Assembly: GCA_958403605.1 (NCBI GenBank) | Contig: CATXYA010000108.1 | Location: forward strand, 1 to 6,398 | From: an uncultured Oscillospiraceae bacterium | Lineage (GTDB): Bacteria > Bacillota > Clostridia > Oscillospirales > Ruminococcaceae | Direction of reading: 5' to 3' | DNA length: 6,398 nt | In this document: positions 1-5,719 of the stretch, one piece after another | Layout: the number at the start of each line of letters is the position of its first letter | Position numbering within the stretch: position 1 is the first letter of the stretch | Program-made: the position numbers and the translations under genes | Notes under the pieces: model-generated | What the model was told of the DNA's origin: nothing | Database searches by the model: none | Seen by the model: only the letters and a program-made list of their open reading frames with translations

Positions 1-1067
1 AGGCCGCACTCGCCGTAGATGTGGGCGCGATCGCCCATATCCAGCTTGGCGGGCGCCTCGGCGCCGTTGTAGTTGCGGTACAGCTCCCGGGCAAAGGCCT
101 CGTCCGCCTCGTCATAGCGGATGTCCGGGACCTTTTGGGCCGCGTCGTACAGCGCCTGGTTGAGGGTGAAGTTGAGCAGCGGCTCATAGCCGCCGCCCAC
201 CAGCCGGTAAGAGGCCCGGGTGCCCGTCATCAGGGCGGCGCCCCGGGCGATGTCGCACACGCGGCGGAACACCGCGTCCACCGACTGCCGGTCATAGGAG
301 CGCACGTAGTATTTCAGGTTGGCATAGTCGGGCACCACGTTGGGCCGTTCGCCCCCGCTGCCGAACACATAATGGATGCGCACCGCGTCCTCGATGTGCT
401 CGCGCAGGAATTCGACGCCCATGTTCATCAGCTGGGCCGCGTCCAGGGCGCTGCGCCCCTCTTGGGGGCTGCAGGCGGCGTGGGCCGTTTTGCCGCGGAA
501 AATAAATTCCGCGCTGACCATGGACTGGTTGACGTGCTCGGCCACGCGGAAGGGGCCGCCGTCGTGCCAGGCGATGCACAGGTCGATGCCGTCAAACCAG
601 CCGTCCGCCATCATCTGCACCTTGCCCGACAGGCCCTCTTCCGCCGGACAGGCCAGGTAGACGATGGTGCCGGACACCTGTTCGGCCTCCATGGCCGCCT
701 TCAGCGCCGCCGCGCCCGAGGCGCAGCCCGCGTTCATCAGGCAGTGGCCGCAGCCGTGCCCAGGCCCCGGCCGGGGCGAGCGGAAGGGCACCGCGTCCTG
801 CCCCAGGCCCGGCAAGGCGTCGTATTCGCCCAAAATGCCGATGACAGGCTTGCCGCTGCCCCATTTTGCCACGACGCCGTTTTCCACCTGGGCCGGGGGA
901 ACGGTGATCTTCTGCACCGCAAAGCCGCACTGCTCCAGAAAGGAGGCAGTGACGCGGCAGGCGAACGCCTCCTGCGCCGAAAGCTCCGGGTGCTCAAAAA
1001 TATCCTTTGCCAGCTGGTCCACCCGGGCCTCGTGGGCGGCATACCATTGTTCCACAGTGCTGTTCAT
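1..1067 (-). CDS. M20D family amidohydrolase/peptidase, AbgB-like (3' end beyond window)
   Basis: Predicted cytoplasmic metal-dependent hydrolase of amide bonds in small substrates such as N-acyl amino acids, aminobenzoyl-glutamate or dipeptides. The frame stays open from ATG at 1067 to the left edge, giving 355 residues; AbgB-type enzymes are near 480, so over 100 C-terminal residues are missing. Visible landmarks: EYDALPGL at 81-88, the metal-site motif GHGCGH at 103-108, PAEEG at 141-145 with the expected catalytic/metal Glu pair, WHD at 167-169, and the start of the dimerisation domain with RGKTAHAA at 191-198 followed by GRSALDAAQLM. This order matches what I recall of E. coli AbgB closely (GHGCGH, PGEEGGSGK, WHP, AAHAANSP, GRSALDA). 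Cys109 follows GHGCGH where AbgB has Asn. An AAAGGAGG site 6 bases upstream supports the start. Last gene visible in the transporter operon, so it probably processes the imported ligand. Family assignment is firm; substrate is unknown. Confidence 0.93.
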   Translation of the reverse strand, partial: MNSTVEQWYAAHEARVDQLAKDIFEHPELSAQEAFACRVTASFLEQCGFAVQKITVPPAQVENGVVAKWGSGKPVIGILGEYDALPGLGQDAVPFRSPRPGPGHGCGHCLMNAGCASGAAALKAAMEAEQVSGTIVYLACPAEEGLSGKVQMMADGWFDGIDLCIAWHDGGPFRVAEHVNQSMVSAEFIFRGKTAHAACSPQEGRSALDAAQLMNMGVEFLREHIEDAVRIHYVFGSGGERPNVVPDYANLKYYVRSYDRQSVDAVFRRVCDIARGAALMTGTRASYRLVGGGYEPLLNFTLNQALYDAAQKVPDIRYDEADEAFARELYRNYNGAEAPAKLDMGDRAHIYGECG

Positions 1068-1073
1068 GCAGCG

Positions 1074-1081
1074 CCTCCTTT
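1074..1081 (-). promoter_or_regulatory. Ribosome binding site of the M20 hydrolase gene
   Basis: AAAGGAGG on the minus strand, 6 bases before the ATG at 1067. It is a near-perfect Shine-Dalgarno sequence and fixes the start of the hydrolase, which is translated independently rather than by overlap with the preceding gene. Confidence 0.85.
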
Positions 1082-1093
1082 GTATCACAGGCC

Positions 1094-1119
1094 GCCCCGC
1101 CGCAAAGCTGCGGCGGGGC
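1094..1119 (-). other. GC-rich perfect hairpin between binding-protein and hydrolase genes
   Basis: Arms 1094-1104 and 1109-1119 are perfectly complementary (11 pairs, nearly all G-C) around a 4-base loop at 1105-1108 (GCTT in the transcript). It lies in the 74-base gap, 22 bases after the binding-protein stop and 12 bases before the hydrolase ribosome binding site. There is no T-run after the stem in either direction, so it is not a canonical intrinsic terminator. It may act as a partial terminator, an RNA processing or stabilising element protecting the 3' end of the binding-protein message, or a brake on hydrolase expression. The structure is seen directly; the role is inferred. Confidence 0.7.
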
Positions 1120-1141
1120 ATGTCTCAGGGCCGCGCAGGCG

Positions 1142-2812
1142 TTACGCCTTCACTTCCCAATCGCAGTAATTCATCGTCAGGGCCAGCATCTGGTCCTCGT
1201 CGATGCCGGTCACCCGGTCGCTGATAGCGGTGTTGATGAACGGGGAGATCATATAGATGTAGTCGTAATCCGTCAGGATCACTTTTTGGACCTCTGCGGT
1301 GATGCGGTAGATCTCGTCCTCCTCCACGGCGGTGGCCAGGTCCTGATACAGGTGCATCAGGCTGGGGTCCTTGATGCGGGAGAGGTTGAAGGGCGCGTAC
1401 GTGCCGTCCGCGTTGATGGTGCACCAGTCGATGAAGGTGAGGTTGAGGTTGGAGACATCCGCGGACGCGCCGCCGTTGATCCAGAAATCGCAGTTGCCGG
1501 CGCGCATCTCAGAGATGCAGGTCTGTGTGTCCAGGGTCTTGATCTCCAGCTTCATGCCGTACTTGGCCCAGGTCTCCTGCATGACCGTCATCATGGACTG
1601 GCGCACGGGCAGGTCGTTGATGCACACGGTGTAGGTGCGGTCAAAGTCGAAGCCCTCGTCCTTGAGCATCTGGTAGGCCGTGTCGGGGTCGAAGTCATAG
1701 CCCAGCTCGTCCGACGTCTCTTTGCTGTAATAGATGTTGCGCGGCACGTACATGCTGTCGATCTTGGTGGCGCGGCCCGCGCAGCCCGCCTGGATCATGG
1801 TGTCCTTGTCCATCATCATCGCTAGGGCCTTGCGGATCTTGGCGCTGGGGAAAACGTCGCTGTTGATGACCAAGTAGTGGCTGGACGTGCCCTCGATGGC
1901 CTTGACGGTGTAGCCCTCGATGGTCTGGGCCAGGTCGAAGTCCGCGTCGCTGATGGCGGACAGGCTGCCGGAGATGACGTCCACGTCGCCCGCCATCATG
2001 GAGGTCACCAGGTTGGCGGTGCCGATGACGCGCACCACCAGCTTGTCGAATTTGGGGCGGCCCAGGTAATAACCGTCAAAGGCTTTGACGGTCAGGGATT
2101 CGCCGGGCACGGTGCTCTCGTAGGTGAAGGGGCCGGTGCCGATGGGGTCTACCCAGAAGTCGTTCTCCAGGATGGTGGCGGGGTCGGCGTCCTTCAGCAG
2201 GTGCTCAGGCATGATAAAGAACGAGCTGACGGGAGCCAGCATGGCCGCCGCGGAGCGCGGCTGGGAATAGTAGAACTTCACGGTATAATCGTCCAGCTTT
2301 TCCACGTGGGCGCTGTCCTCGGATTCCTCCACGCCGCTGGGCGTGCAGCCCTCTATGCCCTGGAAGAACAACCGCCGGGACGTGGTGTACGACCCGTCGG
2401 TGACCAGCCTGGCCGAGAAGATGACGTCGTCTGCGTCAAAGGGTTCGCCGTCGTGCCAGACGGCATTTTTGCACAGGTGCACCACCAGCGCCTTGCCGTC
2501 GTCGGTCACCTCAAAGCTCTCGCCCAGGCGGCCGACCCAGCCGCCCTTGCCGTCGGCTTCAAACAGGTTTTCAAAAATGGTGTTGCAGGCGGTGTCGCTG
2601 TTGTTGGCCGTGGAGGCCAGGGGGCACAGGCTGTCCCAGCCGCCCGGCAGCGCCAGGGTGACGATGGTCTCGCCGCCGCTTTGCGCCGGGGTGCCGCTGG
2701 CGGCGGCCGGAGCGCTGCCGCTGCCTGCCGTGGACGCGGGGGCGCCCCCGCAGCCGCTGAGGGCCAGCGCGCAGACAAGGGCCAGAGCCAGGATACGGTT
2801 TGCTTTTTTCAT
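1142..2812 (-). CDS. Family-5 ABC transporter substrate-binding lipoprotein (DppA/OppA type)
   Basis: A 556-residue extracytoplasmic receptor that would deliver a peptide-like ligand to the adjacent permeases. The N-terminus is a lipoprotein signal: MKK, a hydrophobic core, then lipobox LSGC at 18-21 with Cys21 as the lipidated residue. An Ala/Ser/Gly/Pro linker runs to about residue 47. The SBP_bac_5 fold follows, with the family signature around 111-133 (HLCKNAVWHDGEPFDADDV), PEHLL at 202-206, IGTGPF at 224-229, and the usual C-terminal lobe to CDWEVKA. Length is normal for the family. The ATG at 2812 is preferred over upstream in-frame ATGs because it starts the signal peptide, has AGGAGG 7 bases upstream, and forms an ATGA overlap with the ATPase stop. 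The mature protein has ten cysteines besides Cys21, unusual for a secreted protein. DppA-like proteins also bind haem, nickel chelates or sugars, so the ligand is open. Confidence 0.96.
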   Translation of the reverse strand: MKKANRILALALVCALALSGCGGAPASTAGSGSAPAAASGTPAQSGGETIVTLALPGGWDSLCPLASTANNSDTACNTIFENLFEADGKGGWVGRLGESFEVTDDGKALVVHLCKNAVWHDGEPFDADDVIFSARLVTDGSYTTSRRLFFQGIEGCTPSGVEESEDSAHVEKLDDYTVKFYYSQPRSAAAMLAPVSSFFIMPEHLLKDADPATILENDFWVDPIGTGPFTYESTVPGESLTVKAFDGYYLGRPKFDKLVVRVIGTANLVTSMMAGDVDVISGSLSAISDADFDLAQTIEGYTVKAIEGTSSHYLVINSDVFPSAKIRKALAMMMDKDTMIQAGCAGRATKIDSMYVPRNIYYSKETSDELGYDFDPDTAYQMLKDEGFDFDRTYTVCINDLPVRQSMMTVMQETWAKYGMKLEIKTLDTQTCISEMRAGNCDFWINGGASADVSNLNLTFIDWCTINADGTYAPFNLSRIKDPSLMHLYQDLATAVEEDEIYRITAEVQKVILTDYDYIYMISPFINTAISDRVTGIDEDQMLALTMNYCDWEVKA

Positions 2813-3846
2813 GGTTTTTCCTCCTGATCGTTGTTGTTTATCGTTGCCGGAGCGGTTCCGGTTCCTTTTTGAGCAGTGCCGCCGCAGCGGTGGCAGGCCA
2901 CAAAATGGCTGCCGCCCACGTCGGTGAAGGCGGGCTCCTGCGCGGCGCACTCCGGTGCGGCGTAGGGGCAGCGGGTGCGGAACTTGCAGCCCGAGGGCGG
3001 GTCCAGCGGGGAGGGGACGTCTCCCTCCAGGTAGGTGCGCTGGCGCTTGTAGGTGACGTCCGCCACCGGGATGGCCGACAGCAGCGCCTGGGTGTAGGGG
3101 TGCAGCGGGTCTTGGAACAGGGTGCTCTTGTCCGCCAGCTCCACCAGCTGGCCCAGGTACATCACGGCGATGCGGTCACCGATGTAGTTGACGACGCTCA
3201 GATCGTGGGAGATGAAGAGGTACGAAAAACCGTAGTGGTTTTGGATGTCCTTCATCAAATTGAGCACCTGGCTGCGGATGGACACGTCCAGGGCCGACAC
3301 CGGCTCGTCGCACACCACGAACTTGGGGTCCAGGATCAGCGCGCGGGAGATGACGATGCGCTGGCGCTGCCCACCCGAAAATTCGTGGGGGTATTTGTCC
3401 AGCCAATCCGCGGAGATGCCCACGATTTTGCAGATCTCCCGGATCTTGGCCTCCTTTTCCTCCCGGCTGGCCGCCAGGCCAAACACGTCCAGCGGCGCGC
3501 CCACGATCTCGCGCACGGTCATGCGCGGGTTCAGCGAGGCGTACGGATCCTGGAAGATCATCTGCAGGTCCTGCCGGTAGGGGCGCATGGCCTTTTCGTC
3601 CAGGGCGGCCAGATCCTGCCCCGCGTAGAGCACCTGGCCGGAGGTGGGCTGGATGAGCTGCAAAATGCAGCGCCCCAGCGTCGATTTTCCGCAGCCGCTC
3701 TCGCCCACCAGGCACAGCGTTTCCCCGGGCATGATGTCGAACGAGACGTGGCTGACCGCGCGCAGCGGCCGGGCCTTTTTCAAAAAGCCCTTGCCCACGC
3801 CGAATTCCTTCGTCAGGTCCCGGACTTGGATCAACGGTTCCTTCAT
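2809..3846 (-). CDS. Dpp/Opp-type ABC transporter ATP-binding protein, DppF/OppF type
   Basis: A 345-residue cytoplasmic ATPase, one of the two that power the importer. Motifs in order: Walker A GESGCGKST at 48-56, Q-loop Gln99 (IFQDPYASLNPR, typical of DppF/OppF), signature FSGGQRQR at 156-163, Walker B FVVCDEP at 176-182, D-loop SALD at 184-187, H-loop His214. All catalytic residues are intact. The C-terminal oligopeptide-transporter domain has HPYTQALL at 249-256 and cysteines 287, 293, 300 and 318, the spacing associated with an iron-sulfur site in this family; Cys321 is additional. The last 24 residues are a low-complexity tail (GGTAQKGTGT onward) that doubles as the leader of the next gene. 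The ATG at 3846 overlaps the stop of the preceding ATPase as ATGA, with GGGGAGG 5 bases upstream, suggesting translational coupling and equal synthesis of the two ATPases. Confidence 0.96.
   Translation of the reverse strand: MKEPLIQVRDLTKEFGVGKGFLKKARPLRAVSHVSFDIMPGETLCLVGESGCGKSTLGRCILQLIQPTSGQVLYAGQDLAALDEKAMRPYRQDLQMIFQDPYASLNPRMTVREIVGAPLDVFGLAASREEKEAKIREICKIVGISADWLDKYPHEFSGGQRQRIVISRALILDPKFVVCDEPVSALDVSIRSQVLNLMKDIQNHYGFSYLFISHDLSVVNYIGDRIAVMYLGQLVELADKSTLFQDPLHPYTQALLSAIPVADVTYKRQRTYLEGDVPSPLDPPSGCKFRTRCPYAAPECAAQEPAFTDVGGSHFVACHRCGGTAQKGTGTAPATINNNDQEEKP
2820..2825 (-). promoter_or_regulatory. Ribosome binding site of the substrate-binding protein gene
   Basis: AGGAGG on the minus strand, 7 bases before the ATG at 2812, embedded in the last codons of the upstream ATPase. 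It picks the lipoprotein start over upstream in-frame ATGs. The preceding 20 bases are A/C-rich with AACGAT occurring twice, which should leave this site unstructured and help high expression of the receptor. Confidence 0.85.
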
Positions 3847-4835
3847 GGGTTCCTCCCCTCTTGCCCCGCCGCTTCCTCATAGCGGAAGCAGCGCACTTTG
3901 TGGCCGCCCACGTCGTAAAGCGGCGGGTTCTGTTCGCGGCAGCGGTCCGTGCAGAACGCGCAGCGGTCACAGAAATGACAGCCCTTGGGCATATTTTTCA
4001 AGCTGGGCACCGTGCCCTCGATGGTGTGCAGGCGTCCGTCGTCGTTGATCTTGGGAATGGACGCCAGCAGCCCTTGCGTGTAAGGGTGCAGCGGCTGAGT
4101 GAACAGCGTGTAGCAGTCCGCCTGTTCCACCGCATTGCCCCCGTACATCACCAGCACCCGGTCCGCCATTTCGGCCACCACGCCCATGTCGTGGGTGATG
4201 AGGATGACCGCGGTGTTGAGGTCTTTTTTCAGGTCGTTGATCATTTTCAGGATCTGCGCCTGAATGGTGACGTCCAGCGCGGTGGTGGGCTCGTCCGCGA
4301 TCAGCACCGTGGGGTTGCACGCCAGGGCCATGGCGATGATGACGCGCTGGCGCATGCCGCCGGACAGCTCGTGCGGGTACTGCTTGGCCCGCACCTCCGG
4401 GTTGGGGATGCCCACCTTGCGCAGCATCTCCACGGCGTGCCGCTTGGCCTCTTTTTTCGACATGCCGCGGTGCGTCATGAAGGGCTCGATCATCTGCGTC
4501 ATAATAGTCAGCGTGGGGTTCAGGGACGTCAGTGAGTCCTGGAACACCATGGAGATCTCGTTTCCGCGCAGCGCGCTCATCTGCCGGTTGCTGTAGCGGG
4601 AGAGTTCCTCGCCCTTGAACTTGATGGAGGACTGCGGCGAAATGACGCTGGTCTTTTCCGGCAGCAGCTTCATGATGGAAAGGCTGGTGACGCTTTTGCC
4701 GCAGCCGCTCTCGCCCACGATGGCCAGCGTCTCGCCCGCGCTGAGGCTGAAATCCACGCCGTTGACCGCGGGGAACGTGCCCTCTTTGGTGTGGAAGCTG
4801 GTGACCAGGTTTTTCACTTCCAGAACGTTTTCCAC
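3843..4835 (-). CDS. Dpp/Opp-type ABC transporter ATP-binding protein, DppD/OppD type
   Basis: A 330-residue cytoplasmic ATPase, partner of the next gene's product. Walker A GESGCGKSV at 41-49, Q-loop Gln99 (VFQDSLTSLNP, the DppD/OppD form), signature LSGGMRQR at 157-164, Walker B VLIADEP at 177-183, D-loop TALD at 185-188, H-loop His215, so it should be active. The methionine in SGGMRQR and the Ser-Val after the Walker A lysine separate the DppD/OppD type from DppF/OppF. The C-terminal domain has HPYTQGLL at 250-257 and a cysteine cluster: 286, 289, 292, 295, 299 and 316. Positions 286, 292, 299 and 316 fit the family's iron-sulfur pattern, while 289 and 295 are extra. The start is GTG at 4835, chosen because MENVLEVKNL is the normal N-terminus and AAAGGAGG lies 9 bases upstream. 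It begins 15 bases after the DppC-type stop and ends overlapping the next gene. Confidence 0.96.
   Translation of the reverse strand: MENVLEVKNLVTSFHTKEGTFPAVNGVDFSLSAGETLAIVGESGCGKSVTSLSIMKLLPEKTSVISPQSSIKFKGEELSRYSNRQMSALRGNEISMVFQDSLTSLNPTLTIMTQMIEPFMTHRGMSKKEAKRHAVEMLRKVGIPNPEVRAKQYPHELSGGMRQRVIIAMALACNPTVLIADEPTTALDVTIQAQILKMINDLKKDLNTAVILITHDMGVVAEMADRVLVMYGGNAVEQADCYTLFTQPLHPYTQGLLASIPKINDDGRLHTIEGTVPSLKNMPKGCHFCDRCAFCTDRCREQNPPLYDVGGHKVRCFRYEEAAGQEGRNP
3852..3858 (-). promoter_or_regulatory. Ribosome binding site of the DppF-type ATPase gene
   Basis: GGGGAGG on the minus strand, 5 bases before the ATG at 3846 and inside the last codons of the DppD-type gene. It supports the overlapping start and reinitiation or coupled translation across the ATGA junction. 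Confidence 0.7.
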
Positions 4836-4844
4836 TCTTTTCAG

Positions 4845-4852
4845 CCTCCTTT
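4845..4852 (-). promoter_or_regulatory. Ribosome binding site deciding the GTG start of the DppD-type ATPase
   Basis: AAAGGAGG on the minus strand, overlapping the TAA stop of the permease gene (4851-4853) and 9 bases before the GTG at 4835. The strong match compensates for the weaker start codon and argues for GTG over any internal ATG, which would cut off the first beta strand of the ATPase. Confidence 0.8.
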
Positions 4853-5717
4853 ACCCTACTTTTGTCTTGGGGTCCAGCGCGTCGCGCAGCCCGTCGCCGA
4901 ACAGGTTCACGCTGATGAGCGTGACGAAGATGCAGATGCCCGGCGGGATCCACAGCCAGGGCTTGGTGGCCACGATGGCGATGGACTGGGCCGCGTTGAG
5001 CATGTTGCCCCAGGACGCCAGCGGGATCTGGATGCCCAGGCCCAAAAAGCTCAGGGCCGACTCGGCCAAAATGGCGCTGGGGATGCCGAAGGTGAAAGCC
5101 ACCAAGGCCGGGGAGATGGCGTTGGGCAAAATGTATTTCAGCATGATGACGGAGTTTTTGGTGCCGACGGCGCGGGCGCTCTCCACGTATTCCTTCTCCC
5201 GCACGGAGATGACCTTGCCGTACAGCAGCCGGGCGAAGGTGGGCCAGCCCATGACGCCGATGACGAATACCAGGGTGCCCACCGACGGGCTGAGCACCGA
5301 CACCAGCACGATGTTCAGGCACATGGAGGGGATGGATTGGAACATGTCGGCAAAGCGCATGATGACCACCTCGGCGGCGCCCCGGTAGTACCCGGCCAGC
5401 ACGCCCAGGGGGATGCCGATGAGCGCCTGCACCAGCACGGCCAAAAAGCCGATCTCCAGCGAAATGCGCCCGCCGTAGATGAGCCTGGCAAACACATCGC
5501 GGCCCGTGGCGGCCGTGCCCAGGGGATGCGCAGCGCTGGGCGCGCCGAAGAATTGATCGGTGATGGCATTGGGCTGGAGATCCAGCACCAGCGGCAACAC
5601 CAGCAGCAGCACGATCTCCACCGCCACCACCGCCAGGCCCACCACGGCCAGCTTGTGGCGCAAAAACCGCTCCACTGTGTCGCGGAGGTACGCGCTCTTC
5701 TTATTGTTCGTTTTCAT
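4851..5717 (-). CDS. Dpp/Opp-type ABC transporter permease, DppC type
   Basis: A 288-residue inner-membrane subunit forming half of the transport channel. It begins with a short basic cytoplasmic segment containing the OppC_N-type RFLRHKLAVVGL (17-28) leading into the first membrane helix (about 24-45). The external loop carries the family motif HPLGTAATGRDVFARLIYGG (64-83, where the family usually reads HPLGTDxxGRD). The binding-protein-dependent permease domain follows with about five further helices. The EAA coupling loop is EYVESARAVGTKNSVIMLKY plus ILPNA (176-200), the contact site for an ATPase. Near the C-terminus SFLGLGIQIPLASWGNML is the typical DppC/OppC ending region, and the protein closes with LDPKTKVG. 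Length is normal. The ATG at 5717 lies 2 bases after the DppB-type stop and has TAAGGGG 5 bases upstream. Intact by all visible criteria. Confidence 0.96.
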   Translation of the reverse strand: MKTNNKKSAYLRDTVERFLRHKLAVVGLAVVAVEIVLLLVLPLVLDLQPNAITDQFFGAPSAAHPLGTAATGRDVFARLIYGGRISLEIGFLAVLVQALIGIPLGVLAGYYRGAAEVVIMRFADMFQSIPSMCLNIVLVSVLSPSVGTLVFVIGVMGWPTFARLLYGKVISVREKEYVESARAVGTKNSVIMLKYILPNAISPALVAFTFGIPSAILAESALSFLGLGIQIPLASWGNMLNAAQSIAIVATKPWLWIPPGICIFVTLISVNLFGDGLRDALDPKTKVG

Positions 5718-5719
5718 AA

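Noticed and set aside
1094..1119. Intrinsic terminator ending the transporter operon before the hydrolase
   Set aside because: The stem is strong but no T-run follows it on the minus strand (the next bases are GGCCTGTGATAC), so a full stop is not supported; I list it only as a hairpin.
21..1169. Long plus-strand open frame of 382 codons opposite the M20 hydrolase
   Set aside because: The translation is rich in Ala, Gly, His, Val and Arg with no recognisable motif, as expected for the antisense of a high-GC gene. The minus strand gives a clear M20 enzyme with a ribosome binding site.
2847..2870. Possible plus-strand terminator: 5-bp stem (2847-2851 with 2857-2861) followed by TTCCTTTTT
   Set aside because: The stem is short, it lies inside the DppF-type coding region, and no plus-strand gene precedes it that would need a terminator.
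2813..2950. N-terminal extension of the binding protein by 46 codons from an in-frame ATG at 2950
   Set aside because: The extension is Arg-rich out-of-frame reading of the ATPase tail and would bury the lipoprotein signal peptide; the ATG at 2812 has the ribosome binding site.
1007..3882. Plus-strand open frames of 272, 316 and 360 codons opposite the receptor and DppF-type genes
   Set aside because: Same GC-driven antisense effect: biased composition, no domains, no ribosome binding site logic, and each lies opposite a gene with intact family motifs.
3967..5322. Minus-strand open frame of 451 codons overlapping the DppD- and DppC-type genes
   Set aside because: It is a shifted frame of two real genes, spanning their junction, with a composition dominated by His, Arg, Gly and Ala and no motif.
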